Assembly: GCA_033439265.1 (NCBI GenBank)
Contig: JAVTVX010000004.1
Location: 15,389,701-15,453,700, forward strand
DNA from: Dillenia suffruticosa
Taxonomy: Eukaryota > Streptophyta > Magnoliopsida > Dilleniales > Dilleniaceae
DNA length: 64,000 bases
Reading direction: 5' to 3'
Shown: in pieces, positions 47,801 to 60,782 of the stretch
How the letters are laid out: each line of letters begins with the position of its first letter
Position numbering within the stretch: position 1 is the first letter of the stretch
Notes under the pieces: generated by a model
What the model was told of the DNA's origin: nothing
The model's database searches: none
The model's input: the letters and a program-made list of their open reading frames with translations, nothing else
Made by a program: the position numbers and the translations under genes

Positions 47801-49614
47801 CGGAATCAGATCTGCCTCTAATACTGTCTCCCGAATACCGACCTCACAGCCCCTATAGACTGTATCTCGAATGATATGCTTTTCAAAAGGAGTGACTACC
47901 ATAATCTCCTCATCAAGTGACGAGAGAGGTCTATTAGAATGGCAAGCGAACATGTCGCTCACATAAGAAAAATTCGACCCGGTATCTATAAGAATACGGG
48001 CGTCGATACCAAATATTCGCATGGTACCTAAAAGTAAGAAAAAGATCAACAGGATTTAAAATGCGAAGAAAAAGTGAACGAATATATATATATCAAACTA
48101 GTTAAGCTTCTAAAGCTTCAACAAGTCAAAAATGTACTTCGACATCATGATATACAAAAAGCTCATACATAAAATACAACAAAAGTACTACACTGAGGGG
48201 TCTACAGGAGGATTACCCTTGCCTGTGGATCCTCCTGTGTCATTGCAAACACACGAGCCTGGGCCCTAAGCTGCTGTCACGTCTATCCTGGTACTGTATT
48301 ACTCCTGACTACAGTCTGAGAAGCGGTAAGAGCTGAGTGCGTAGGTGCCCCCTGCAAGCCTGTGCCAGACATACCAATACGACTCTGCAAAGTCGATCCT
48401 CCTCGACCTAAATCGGGGCAGACACTCCTAACGTGACTTTGCTTCCCACACTAGAAGCAAGTAACTGGTACTCTACATGCCCCAAAGGCATGGTGGCTGC
48501 TGCATCTACTGCAGAAGGGCTATCTCTGTGTATTAGACTGTGTAGAGACACTAGGGGCTGGTACCCCAAAACCCAGTGGTCGAGGTCCCTATCCCGGTCC
48601 TGCTGGTCTGAAACTAGAAGAACCTCCAGGATATCCAGAACCTCTACCCCTCTTCGAACACTGTCTACCCTGTGACCCAGTCTTCCTCTTCTAGTGACTC
48701 TTCCTCTATCTAGCCTTCGCTCGAACGATCTTTTCTGCCCGATACGCTAAATCAATCACCTCTAATAGTGTAAAAGAGGGAGTCACCGTCATATACTTCC
48801 TGATACTCAATTAGAGGTCGTCTTCAAACTTGAACCTCATCTGAGCCGGTGTAGCCATGTCCGAGACAAAGGCCGCTAATCGTCTGAGTTCAACCTCGTA
48901 CTCTGAAACTGACCTCGTACCCTGGCGTAAGTACAGGAACTCCGTCCTCATCCGGTCCTACTGGAACGGGGTGAAGTACCTGCGGTCAAACTCTCGTAAA
49001 AAGTCCTCCCACCGCAGGGTCTATGTAGCACTGTCATGGATAGCCTCCCACCACGAGAGGGCATCTCCATCGGGGAGTCTCTCAGCAACTCTTAATCTGA
49101 GCTCCTCTGACAACCCAAAATCTATAAGGATCCTACGAATCCTATTGATCCAGTGTTTCGCCGCTACGGCATCACTGGATCCTGAAAAGTCTATGCATCC
49201 GAGCTACCGAGACTCTTTTACCAACTGCGTGAGCTCGTGGATGCGCCTCAAGGTAGCCAACGTCTTATCGGTCGGAGTAGAAACAGAAGGACTGACCACC
49301 GAAGGAGGAATCGGTCCCATAGGAGTAGGTACAGCCACAGGTGCGGTTACTAGAGACTGCAGTGGAGGTGGTGGCATCTGCATCCCATATCTATTATACC
49401 ACTCCTACCACTGCCTCAAGGTATCGAGTGGTGGTAGAGGAATCTCAGCTATAACAGTCGGTAGAGGCACTGGGGGTGGCGCTGGTGAGCGTGCTCGAGT
49501 AGAGGAAGCATCCTCTAGCACTCGTGGTACCTCGGGTGCCCTACGTGTATCAGGCACTGAAAGACCCTCAAGTAATGCGAATTTAGTATCTTTCCTACCA
49601 CGTCTAGGTAGCAT
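44807..49614 (-). pseudogene. gag-pol remnant of the gypsy element
   Basis: Parts are recognised by motif. Gag lies at about 48690-49614, with two CCHC zinc knuckles at about 48417-48512. The aspartic protease is near 47880-48049 (ILIDTGSNFSYVS). Reverse transcriptase spans about 46640-47400, with the FIDD form of the catalytic motif near 46975. RNase H is at 46183-46623 ([25 protein letters not shown]). The integrase core is at about 45300-46150 (WVIVDRLTKSAHFIPI; SDRDPRF). A chromodomain-like C terminus is at 44807-45187 (IHDIFHVSVLRKY; WEPEEL). Together these copied and inserted the element. The reading frame is broken in many places, on the order of ten. Confidence 0.88.
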
Positions 49615-49891
49615 AATTCTGTGAAAAAATACATTTTCATTACATAGAAATCAAGGATTAGGGTTAGTTGCTCCGTAACTAACCCCCTAAAAAAATTAAC
49701 TATAATTCAAAGTATTTGAACGCGAAATAACGTGTTAGATGCGTTATGTATCCAACTCCATAAAATAAATGAACTTATATGCCTATGGTTAAGTATGAGA
49801 CTTTAAATGACTGTATGAAATTCTCTAATACATTGAGGACTTTTCATATACTTGGGAAGACTTTTACTACTATCTTTTCTCTAACCTAGAC

Positions 49892-49903
49892 GCTTTGATA
49901 CTA
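49892..49903 (-). other. Primer binding site of the gypsy element
   Basis: Just inside the 5' LTR the minus strand reads TAGTATCAAAGC, close to the initiator tRNA-Met primer-site consensus TGGTATCAGAGC. Confidence 0.6.
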
Positions 49904-49910
49904 ATAAAAC

Positions 49911-52900
49911 TATCACGCCCTGAACCGGGTCATGAGCAGCCGCCCGTTCCCTGAATGCCGGCTGTATTTCTACAGAAAATCAGGTAGAATTTCCATATAA
50001 ATCGAAAATTTTCCATGTACAAATAAACCAATATAATTTAAAATCAACCTGTAAATAAAATAAAATGGTCATCCCGACCTCACAACAACCTACCAACCAC
50101 AGCAGACATCCAGAACAACACCAGGCTATATAAATCTCCAACAATCCTAGCCATAAACCTCTACTATCATGTTCAACTAGAGCATAAGTAGACGCCACAC
50201 CGAGCGGGCCTAAAGTTTATATAACCGTACAACAAATTTTTCCACGTAGAAAGTTTAAACGCTTACAAATGCCTCAATGCAAGTAATATGAATCAAAGTG
50301 AGAGTTATGCACACAACTGCCCATAAGTTATACAGTCATCCCATAATATACACGGCCAACTATGGACCTCAATATCAAGACCGTGCAGGGTCGAAACAAA
50401 GTATGAAATTCATATTTCAAATTTAACTTAAATCTCACCGTCGTAAATACCAAATCTCAGGGTATGCTGTCAAACCCTCTAAAGTCTGAAATGTCGCTCT
50501 ATCACAAAAATCCTGCCTAAGGAAGGAAAAGAGATGGGTGAGTATCATGGGAAGATACCCAGTGAGTGAGGGGGATAATATCAAGCATAAATAGCGTGGG
50601 TGAACCATTGAAGTGTCAAATAACAACATTTAAAACAAAAATTTACATTTCGCAGCAAAACATGATATGTTTAGCAATTTGAAATCATTTAAATCAATCA
50701 CACGATAATAAACATGTATGCATTCATTTAAAAGTCAAATAATAGTAGAGCAAGTCAAAGATAATCCTGGCAAAGGTCAACCATGAACAAGGACAGACGC
50801 ATCTAGAATTTTATTAGGCATGGACTTTAGAATCGCTCTCTACCCCGACGTTGGCCATGAGTTTTCTAGGACTAACTCATCTTCGTGTATAAGACCCCGC
50901 CCGATGCTAGACGGTGGCGTCACACTCGTCCTCCCCCATCGTGGGTTCAACCAGCCGCGCCTATAGCCATTAGAATCAATGACGTTTGTGGATACCTCCT
51001 GCAAAAGCGTATCCGGGCAACCTGTGCCTCTACAAACGCCCTTCATAGCTACGGAATCATCAATCTCATCATCATAGTATCACAAGGGCACAACGTCCCA
51101 TGAAAAAGAATTATATCATGCATAACTAGTGGGCATCCAATTCACATAGTTTATCAAAACATTTGAAATCCGCATGCCAATATATTTCATCAAATCATTT
51201 CAAAACTGCATACCAATGCAACGTAAAAAAGGAATTTATCAATTTTCAAGTAATGGCACAATTTTTGTTTCATGTCAAACCATGGATGTAAAGTCATCGT
51301 AAACATAATTTAAGACACTCCAATAATCACAAAACAGATTTTAATATCATACGTTAAATTAATAAATATCAAAAGTATGTTTTATCGAAAATATGACAGA
51401 AAACACGTTTCACTATTTCATACAAGAGATTAGAGTCCCATTCACATTTTTAGGGAGGGTGATCACTCCCTATTTTTCAATTCAATCCAATTGACTTCTC
51501 GAGTCTTCAAAAGATAAACCTAATCAATTATCACAATTTAATATCAAATAAAGGTCTAATATGGGATTTTTAATTTTTTTTCTTTCAAATTTAATACAAC
51601 TTTAATTGACGCAATCCCCTTTCTAGATTCCCGTTTTATCACTTTCAAATCATTTCGCTCACCAATGATCAATTTTCCAATATTTTTCATTTTCTCTAAT
51701 TTTTCTCGAATTTAACATTATATAGTTTCCGATTCTAAATTCTACCTAATTTCGACAAACTTAATTCAAATATTGAAATAATTGCATTTCTCTCACCTAG
51801 GGTTTCTTGGATCTCAGTCCTAGTTTCGTTCGCCCGTTGAACTGGTCTAAAACCTGTAATATTTCCAAATTTAAAACGAGGTTAGCAACTAATTAAATTT
51901 TTAAATGCCAAACCCTAGAATTACATCCAATTATAGTCGTAACCTGTAGTAAAGAAGATGCAGGTGAGCTCTCGAAAGGAACAGCTGGTCGCGGGCTCGC
52001 GGGCCGATGGGCTGGTCGGCTCGAAGGCTCGTAGCCTGGCTTGCTGGCCGCAGTGGGCTTCACGGGCCACAGTGGGCTCGTGGGTCAGCAGCGGGCTTCG
52101 CGGCCTGGCGGGCGCTCACGGGCTAGGGCTCGCACTCGTGGGCTGGAGGGCTCGCGGGAGGTCTGTAGTCGGGCACTCACGGGTTGAGGCACGCGCTCGC
52201 GAGCTGAGGCTCGCACTGGCGAGAGGATCGCGCACTGTGAGGCATGCGCGCTTGCGCAGGGGTAACGTGCTGGGCTCGCGCAGTGGGTTGCGCGCTAGAG
52301 CGCGCTCGTGCTCGTGCTGGGGGGCTCTCGCGCTCGTGCTGGGGGGCTCTCACGCTTATGCAGGGATCGCGCAGCTCGCGGGAGATCGCGTACTGGGCTC
52401 GCGCAGTGGGTTGCGCGCTGTGTAGAGGAGGAAGGCGCTGCTCGCGGGAGATCGCGCGCTGGGCTCACGCGAGAAGGATCGCATTGCGGCGAAGGAGCTG
52501 TGCTTGCGAGAAGGCGTTGCAGCGGCGGCGATCGCGGGAGGAAGGCGAGGCTGTGGGCGGCGGCGATCGCGGGAGGAAAGTGAGGCAGTGGGCGGCGGCC
52601 ATGGCAGAAAGGGAGCGGCTGCGATGGCGGAAAGGGAGCGGCTGCGGGAGAGGAAGAGACAGGGTGAGAGAGAGAGGAAGAGAGAGAGAGAGAGAGAGAG
52701 AGAAGAAGAGATTAGGGCTTTTTTTAGCCTTAATCCAATTTGGGTTTTTATTATTATTATTATTTACACATATATATATATATATATATTCATTTTAGAC
52801 AGATTTTTTTTTTGGATACAGCATAATAACCAAAAATTCTATTTAAATATCCCAAAATCAAAATTCAATATAAATAAATAAAATTTTTTATACAAAATGC

Positions 52901-52923
52901 GGTATCACAGAGTCGGCGTTACA
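49911..52923 (-). repeat. 5' LTR of the gypsy element
   Basis: Full-length partner of 41732-44726, with the same GC-rich block (51950-52640) and GA microsatellite (52660-52705). On the plus strand the GC-rich block opens several long artefactual frames. Confidence 0.9.
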
Positions 52924-53243
52924 AGTAGACTATGAGATATAGTAGAATAAAGTAGAGGGATTGAAGAATGAAGTAAAATCTTCAATAGTAGAAAAGCAGC
53001 AAACTGTAAGATATTGTTGAGAACCAGTAAGAAGAAAGTAGAGGGATTGAAGAATGAAACAGAAACGTCAATAGCAGAAAAGCAGTAGACCGTAAAATAT
53101 TGTTGAGAATAAGCAGAAAAACAATTTTGGATAATAGAAATAGGTTGAGAAATATCTAATTTCTCCATAGCTAGACAAAAAAATCTCTAATTGATGAGAA
53201 GAGTAAATAAAATATCAGAACGAAACCTAGTGCTCTGGTACCA

Positions 53244-53586
53244 AGTTAGAAATAAACAGACTCTGATACCATATTAGAAAATCGAAAATAAAGCAAAAAG
53301 AACAAAGAGAGTAAAGAGAGAAGACTGAGAGAGAATGATTCATATATTGTATATTGTGTTGTGTTGTCAATAGGTTGTACAAATGTCATATTTATAGGGT
53401 GATTCCATGAAAACAAAAAAAAAGAAAAGAATAAAATAGAATATTTACAAAATTGGTAAGAATAAATGAAATATTCCAATATTGAAATTTCGGAAAGTCA
53501 ATATTTTCAAAATTTTTTCAATTTGGAAACTTCTAAAATTTTTTCAATAAGACTTCCTCAATTTAATAATGCCAATATTCTTAACA
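53244..53586 (-). repeat. 5' LTR of the small copia-type element
   Basis: It matches 40945-41283 along its full length. The tRNA-Met primer site lies immediately inside it. Confidence 0.85.
53389..53396 (-). promoter_or_regulatory. TATA box in the copia-type 5' LTR
   Basis: TATAAATA on the minus strand, in the context CACCCTATAAATA, is kept in both LTRs (also 41089-41096). It fits the position of an LTR core promoter upstream of R. Confidence 0.6.
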
Positions 53587-53848
53587 TAGTGATGAATAAA
53601 ATGAGTATGAATAACTAATTTGTTTTTTCAATTCCTAATAAAATATACGATTACCATTATGATTAGTGAACAAGATCTAATAATTGTTTGAAGGTCATAA
53701 GAGCCAAACCAAAAAAATAAAAAATAAAAAATTGCTAGATGGCCTCTGCAAAATTTTAGTTTAGCCATGACGTATGACTTTAGCTCCTTCATAAATTACA
53801 CCTTAAACAAGATATTAGTTATCGTGCATTAATTCTTACAACTACAAT
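53587..53848. other. No gene seen
   Basis: A short AT-rich spacer between two LTR elements. Confidence 0.5.
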
Positions 53849-54338
53849 TGTTAGATTTATTTGACATTAACAAAAATATAATAACTTTTAAAAATTAAAA
53901 GATTAAATTTTGGGTGATATCTCGATGTGTAGACATCCAAAACAATCTAACCGCGAACTCCCTTTAACAAATACACAGTTGGGATGGTGATCATAAAATC
54001 GACCACCACGATGTCTCAACCAAAAATCCAGTAATCCAAATGACGAGAGAAATTTTTCTACTCAAAAAATTTCTTAATCCCTCAAATGTACTTTTCATAA
54101 ATATCTCGATCTCTTTCAGCAATTTTCAATTGGTCTTGACTCACACAGTCACCAATAATGCGTAGAGAATTGAATCATATTCAAACTCTGATTCTTCAAA
54201 GGTTAACTCAGGTGGGAGAGATTAGAGAGATCTTAGAAAGATCATGGGATCATGGGATAACTTCCTATATTTAAAGTTTAAATTATTATTTTTTTTACTT
54301 TGTGGTAAAATGCTTCTACGTGCACATATTTACCAACA
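53849..54338 (-). repeat. 3' LTR of the copia element
   Basis: Begins TGTTAGATTTATTTG and ends ATATTTACCAACA on the plus strand, next to the polypurine tract. Confidence 0.8.
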
Positions 54339-55346
54339 TCTCCTACTTGTACACAAGGATATTTCATGTCTGTTACAAAATCAAAATTCATACAATCTGC
54401 CATATCACCCTGCTGGACTTTTATATAAGACTGGGTGTCGTGCAACTGATGAGTACACCTACAAGTAAGGACTTCTTGATACACTAAGTAGGATGACCAA
54501 GGAGTTACTGTTAGTACAAAAAAAATCTTGTATCTTATACTCAACGTAGTTACATCTATCGAGTCACTTTTCTCATCAAAAGTGATCACCTGCTCGACTG
54601 TGTATTCACTATTATGTTTGAATTCTAACATGGATGAACATAATAAGCTGGCTAATGAATACTATGTCATAATATAATGTCAATTGGTTTTTATTTTCTC
54701 AAATTCAAATCTACCAGTTTCAATTCAGCTAATTTTCTAAATCTCCCCCTTAGACCTCAATTATCTTCCAAACTATAGGTAAACAAACTAAAATAGTAAA
54801 TATTGAACCAAAACTTATATAAATAATCGAAAGTAACAAGGATATAAAAGATCACATCCAATTGATCTTGGTCTTACACAGTAGGAATAGAGATCATAAT
54901 CACATTATTGTCTCAAATAATTGTTTTCACTATCCCATGGTCATTTTATCACACGTTATATGAAACATGTACCAAGCATTATTCATTCATCTCTCAAAAG
55001 GGTATATGTCAGATTTTTCTAATACTGTGTAAGAATGAGACTCAGTCTACATATAAGATTTTACTCAGAGATCTCAGAGAGAGTATTTTAGAGACAATAT
55101 CACTAAACATAGATGATATATGAGATCTCAAACCTAATTGTTTATATACAACATGGACGTAGATATGTCCATATCGGTCATATCACATATGACCTCATCA
55201 TGAACACGTATCAGAACGACTTATGTTCTAATAAGGTCACTCTCAATATCTCTTACGACTAAAATCAGTCTCATTTCCACTCATTTAGAGATGGAGGTGG
55301 TTACTCGTGTGAAAGAGTCAACCACGCCTGAATAACATATCTTTTA

Positions 55347-58300
55347 TCATAATACATTACAGAATATATGACAACAAATAAATGTAATAAATAATCTTAT
55401 GACTGAATAATATACGTATATCATATATATAAAACAATAAGTATCAAAATTAGTATATAGTGATAAATGTCTAAATACCTGTAAACCCAATGATTCATTA
55501 CAACTCATAAAAGAATTTCTCGTAATGGGTTGGGTGAAGGGATCAGCCACCATATTCTTTATAGTTATGTATTTTATTGTCACTTCACGCATTTCGATGA
55601 CATTTCTCATAAAGTCCTATTTCGTATCAATGTATTTGGTTTTACTATGATATTTAGGGTATCAGATGTAGGCAATGGAGGCCTGATTATCATAATAAAT
55701 TATCACTGGTCTCCAACTATCTGTCACAATCCCTAAATCATCTAGAAATCTCTAAAGCCAAACATTATTATGAATTGTCGCTGAGATACACAGATTTTTT
55801 TCTTGCTTCTCCAAGATATGGCACCAGGATTATATAAGATAGCAAAACCTGATATCGATTTATGTTCATCTAGATCGCCACCCCAATCAGTATCTGAATA
55901 CCCAATGAGACACAAATCACCCTCTCCGTAACACAAAGAGAGGTTCGCAATTCTCTTGAGATATTTTAGAATCCTTTTTACTACTCTCTAGTGATTCCTT
56001 TGAGAATTTGATTAATACTTATCCACTAGATCAACTGCAAAACAATGTCTGGTCATATAAACATCATTGGATACATTAGACTGCCAACTACACTAGCATA
56101 AGGGATTCTATTCATCTCCTTTATTTTTTCTTGAGTTTTAGGGCACATGTCAAGATTCAGACGTTCCCCTTTAGCAATAGGAGTATTTATGGGATTGCAA
56201 TCGCTAATGAACTAAGCCTCACCCATATAGTTCATATCAAAACTTAATGATAACTATGTTTTAATGGGTAGCAGACACTCTCTATTGTTCCCGACCAAGA
56301 GAATGTCACCCACATATAAGAACATGATAACAAAAGAGTCAGCGGAATGTATTACGTATATGTAATGATCCTCCTCGATCATTACAAACTCATAACATAT
56401 CACCTCCTCATGAAATCTCAGACACAACTGTTAGAATGATTGTTTAAGGCCATATATCAACTTTTGAAATCGATAGACCTAATCTTCCTGACTTTTTAAA
56501 TGAACCCAAAGAGTTATTCCATATAGATCTCCTCATCCAAATTTTCATTAAGGAATGCAGCTTTTTTATGTCCATCTAGTGTAACTCCATATCCATATTT
56601 ATGACAATTGCTAAAAGTAAACGAACCGAGATAAATTTAACTATTGGAAAGAAAGTCTTCTCATAGTCATGCCCTTAGTTGAGTGTAACCATTGGCTACA
56701 GATGAGCCTTATACCTCTCCTTCGATTTGTTAGTCTTTCTCTTGATATTGAGAACCTACTTGTTCCCAATGGTTCTTCTGCCCTCAAGCAAATCAACTAA
56801 GTATCAGATCTCGTTGATTCACATTGATTCATTCTCTTCATCTGTAGCTTTCAACCAATGGTTCTTCGCAAAACCCTTAAGAGCCTCTTGGACCACTTTA
56901 GTTTCCTCATCATCCTCAAGAGTCACAATTAGGGTTTCACCCTCAATTAGGAAGTGATGTTTAAGTATGCATTCTTGATACTCCTATAAGGAGGGGAAAC
57001 CTTTTCACCTTTAGATGGATCACTTCAACTAAAACCAAGATCCATAATCGATTCTTGGGTCCTACCGTTGGACTCAGCTGAGCCACTAGGTTCATCCATC
57101 TCATAAAAGATAAAGTCCCGATCAATTTCATCTATTTTAAGGAAATCATTCTCGAAAAATATGGTATCACGAGACTCAATCTCAGTAATAGTGTCATCCG
57201 TATACTTATCTAAAAACACATATCCTTTGGAGTGTTATAAATATCTTATAAAGATATACTTATTTTCTCACGGGGCTAACTTGTCGTGTTGATGTGAGGA
57301 ATCGTAAACATACGCGACACAACTCTATGACCTCAAGTGGCTAATGTTGGGCTACCTCCTATCCAAAAACTCATATGGGGTACTGACTATGAATTTTGAG
57401 GGACACTATTGAGAATGTAGACTACGGTCAATAAAGCATCTCCCCAATGAAGATGGATGAATTGATCTGTGTTATCATAAATCTCACCATCTTTAAACAA
57501 ATCATATAGCTCTAATTGGTTATTTCATTCTACTAAATAGTAACAGGAATAATTAATTGTCTTACAATACCTTTCTTGAAATAGAGCTCTCTAAATTATT
57601 CTGACAAATTTTTTCACCCCCGATCAGCTTTGAGAGTGTTCACTCTCAAGTTTAACTGATTCTCAATATAGGTAATAAATCTTTTAAAAAATTTTAATGT
57701 CTTAGACTTATACGGTATCAAATAGATGTAACCGAAACATGTGTAATCATTTATGGATGAAATAAAGCACATAGATCAATTTCGGGGTCTCTTGCTCATA
57801 GGGTCAGAAATATCAGAGTGGCCACTTAGGCAAAACTCACATGTAGACAAGTCGAATCTGATTAGTGGGCCTAACAGACCACTCGCTACTAATCGATTCA
57901 TCATCTTTTACCCTATATGTCCAATCTACTATACCTTACATTCATATCATCATCTAGCAATCAGATGTAAAAATAATAGAAGAATAACAAGAAATATCAT
58001 TAAAAGAAACAACGTCCGGTGCATACAGTCCATCATGAACAAAACCACAACAAACGAAAGCATTATCGTAATTAATAGAAACAATAAAGTTTATAAATGA
58101 CAAAGCATATCCTAGATGATCTAAACAAAATACTAAAATTAGGTTCCGTCAAATATCTAGAGTTAAAAAAACATCATATAGGTACAGAGTCTAGTGATGA
58201 CAAATGTTCCATTCCTTATGTAAATCCTCCTAGCTTGAGGACTTACTTGATGGAACTCTATATACGCACTCCTGTCTCGAGCTACGTGATCAGTGATTTC

Positions 58301-59245
58301 TGAGTCTATAATCCACCAAGGAGAGAAATCAGTGAGTATCACAATAGATAAAACAAAACTCAAACCATGTAAAGAAAAAGGATATACTTTCTGTTCGTCA
58401 CACTCATGAACAAAATGATCAATTCTACCACAGACATAGCATTTCATATTGGTCTTATCAAACTCTTTTTCCCTGTGCTTTTGTACCTTATAATTGAATT
58501 TCTAGGATGATTTTTTCTTTCCTGAACCTCTAGTCTCCTTCACATGCTTATGTTATTCGTTTGGTGCTACAGGAGTCCTTACTCGACTCCACTACATAAA
58601 CATGATTTGAGTGCGGCCTACTCACCTCTAGGCACTCCTACTCGAGCTCACTATGTCTGCTTACATCAATGAAAATATGAATACTCACATCATGTATGAG
58701 ATACGTTTTCATGATTTTTTATGAATCAAGTAAAGACGGGATCACACCTATACCTGAACCCCATCCAAAATAGGTTTGCCCGCAATCCTTAACTGGGTGA
58801 TCATACTCGACATTTGTATCAAATGTAGCATCATTATATGATGATCCCTTTTCTTATAAGTTAGCATTCTCACTTTAAGAGCTGAAAAAATAGCACCGTA
58901 ATGCTTTTTTAGGGCGAGTCAAACTAACATAGTAGCAGAATATTACTCATAAATTGGGATTACATCATCGTGCATGCTGCTCAGAATGATTGTCCTAACT
59001 TGGCCATCATTCCTCTTCTATGCAGGAAACGCCTACTGATCCCATCTCGCCTAAAACATGGTACCCTCCTCGAGATCCACTATCTCGTGCCTCAGAATTT
59101 TAGAAAGATATTGCTCCTCGAGTAAAAACTGAATCTTCTGGTATAAAATCTTGTAATTATTACCATTAATTTTATCCCTCTTGCAAATATCTAAAATGAC
59201 AGTCTTTGAAGTAGTCATAATGATATTATGCACCATTTGAATCAA
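55347..59245 (-). pseudogene. gag-pol remnant of the copia element
   Basis: Parts seen: gag N terminus at 59051-59245 (KINGNNYKILYQKIQFLLEE), a gag zinc knuckle near 58400-58447 (CYVCGRIDHFVHEC), protease near 58200-58330 (WWIIDSEITDHVA), integrase C-terminal region near 57200-57450, reverse transcriptase about 55950-57000, and RNase H at 55347-55936 (GYSDTDWGGDLDEHKSISG; KNMVADPFTQP). The order with integrase before reverse transcriptase identifies Ty1/copia. The fragments are heavily decayed, with more than a dozen breaks. Confidence 0.82.
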
Positions 59246-59424
59246 TAAGTCCTAAAAAACAACTCCAAAACTAAGGTATGAGTCAAAAGATATCATACAC
59301 CACAATTTAGAATCATATTTTACCATTTGAATTTGGATTCGACATACAAAAACCTACTAAAAGTCACGAGTATGGACATGGAACCCTTAGAAAATTAGAA
59401 AAAATCAATCTGGAACGACCTAAC

Positions 59425-59760
59425 GTGCCATCGGAAGTCCCATGCACCTGCATGCACCGGCTACAAGCTGCTGCACGCACCGGCTGCAACCTGCTGCAAG
59501 CTGCTGCACGCGCCAGATGCGCAGCGCATAGTCCATGCACCAAATATGCAGCGCGTGGTCCACACGCCTGCATGTGTGCGACCCGCGTCCCAGGTCAAGA
59601 TGCAAATCCGAGTCACAACCAATCCGACTGCCTAACCTGGATAACACTCCTCCTAGCATGTGAACCGCACGTGCCTGCACCAACGGGCACCACACACCTC
59701 ATTGCACGTATACTCCACGCGCTGGTGGGTTTAGGCCGGGTCTTCTTTGCCCAGCTAACT
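59425..59760. repeat. GC-rich leader repeats of the copia element
   Basis: Between gag and the 5' LTR lies a GC-rich patch with repeated CTGCTGCACGC, GCACCGGCTGCAA and CGCGTGGTCCA phrases. It is part of the untranslated leader and opens long artefactual frames on both strands. Confidence 0.6.
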
Positions 59761-60297
59761 AAAATTCGGTCTGCACGACCGGGTTGCCAAAAATATGCAT
59801 TCCGGCTAGATTTTGGCATGGATTTCGACTATGATTCAAAATTAAACCTTTCCAATTCATTCTTAACTCAATTTTTGAAAGAAATAAGTCCTAAACTCAG
59901 CAAATCCAAGTACCTCTATCACAATCCTTCGCGACCAGTTTGGAAAAGTCAATTTCCAACAACTACAGTTACAATTGATCACTCAAATCAATAGATCTAA
60001 TTATCAAGAATACATCTAGACCATTTGCATGCATCAATTTTTGTCCTCTAACTCGACAGACCTAAGGTTTTGAGATCCGTACGGTTGAAAACTTCGACTG
60101 AACTTTTCATGGTCTAAACATATTCAAAAAATTCAACAAAATTTATTTTCATGATCTTTTGGCAATGGGTATTCTCATGGCATTTTCAGATTCACGAAAT
60201 TCATTTATGATCTGAATCTTAAATTTTATACCTTACACATTTTATATGTGAAAAATTATGAAAAATTTTTAATACATCTAACTCGCTCTAATACCAA

Positions 60298-60782
60298 TAT
60301 TAGATTTATTTGACACTAGTTGAAGTATGATAATTTTTGAAAAATTAAAAGATTAAATTTCGGATGGTACCTCAATATGTAGGCATCCAAAACAATTGAA
60401 CTACGAACTCTCTCGAATAAATGCACGACTGGAATGGCCACCACTATATCATGACGCTTCAACCCAAAATCTATTGATCCAAATGACAAGAGAAATTTTT
60501 CTACTCGAAAAATTTCTTAATCCCTTGAATATACTTTTCACAAATGTCTAAATCTCTCTTGACAATTCTCAATTACTCTTGATTCACACACTTACCAATA
60601 ATGTGCAAAGAGTTGAATCACATTCAAACTCTCATCGTTCAAAGATTAACTTACTTAGGAAAGATTAGAGAGATTTTAGGGGGATCACGGGATCTTGGGA
60701 TAATTTCCTGTACTAAAAATTTAAATTATTATTTTTTTTATTTTGTGATAAAATGCATCTACGTGGGCATATGTTTGCCTCA
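60298..60782 (-). repeat. 5' LTR of the copia element
   Basis: Partner of 53849-54338, followed inward by the tRNA-Met primer site at 60284-60297. Confidence 0.8.

Larger units (their letters stand above)
41732..52923 (-). mobile_element. Ty3/gypsy LTR retrotransposon (chromovirus, probably Tekay/Del type)
   Basis: An 11.2-kb element with LTRs of ~3.0 kb (41732-44726 and 49911-52923). AGTAG lies directly outside both ends (41727-41731 and 52924-52928), a perfect target-site duplication inside the small copia-type element. Gene order on the minus strand is gag, protease, reverse transcriptase, RNase H, integrase, chromodomain-like tail. This order is Ty3/gypsy. The very long LTR and the tail type suggest the Tekay/Del lineage. 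LTR pairs differ at about one site in ten, often C/T at CpG-type sites, so it is some millions of years old by usual plant rates. The coding part is a fossil with roughly ten or more breaks. Confidence 0.92.
40945..53586 (-). mobile_element. Small non-coding Ty1/copia-type LTR element, split by a gypsy insertion
   Basis: LTRs of about 340 bp (40945-41283 and 53244-53586) flank only ~0.75 kb of non-coding interior once the inserted gypsy element (41732-52923) is set aside. On the minus strand the right LTR is 5'. A primer binding site complementary to initiator tRNA-Met (GCTCTGGTACCA on the plus strand, 53232-53243) adjoins it, and a GAGGGGGG-type polypurine tract adjoins the left LTR (41284-41296). 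This is the layout of a TRIM/LARD-like non-autonomous element. LTRs differ at roughly one site in twelve by eye, so the insertion is moderately old. It looks structurally whole apart from the insertion. No convincing target-site duplication was seen (CAGTC versus TAGTG). Confidence 0.85.
53849..60782 (-). mobile_element. Decayed Ty1/copia LTR retrotransposon
   Basis: LTRs of ~490 bp (53849-54338 left, 60298-60782 right) share TTAGATTTATTTGACA, GACATCCAAAACAAT or GGCATCCAAAACAAT, AGAGAAATTTTTCTACTC and GATAAAATGC-type ends. The primer site lies just inside the right LTR (minus strand TTGGTATTAGAGCG, 60284-60297) and a polypurine tract (AAGTAGGAGA) inside the left. Gene order on the minus strand is gag, protease, integrase, reverse transcriptase, RNase H, the copia order. 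LTRs differ at about one site in seven, making this the oldest LTR pair here. The coding region is a fossil with well over a dozen breaks. No target-site duplication was seen. Confidence 0.85.

Noticed and set aside
48857-49624. 255-codon open frame on the plus strand
   Set aside because: It is antisense to the gag region of the gypsy element, whose true coding strand is minus.
51958-52798. Long plus-strand frames of 155 and 184 codons rich in Arg, Ala and Gly
   Set aside because: They lie in the GC-rich repeat block of the gypsy 5' LTR; composition keeps several frames open at once.
59425-59994. 189-codon plus-strand frame
   Set aside because: GC-rich leader repeat of the copia element on the antisense strand; no domain recognised.
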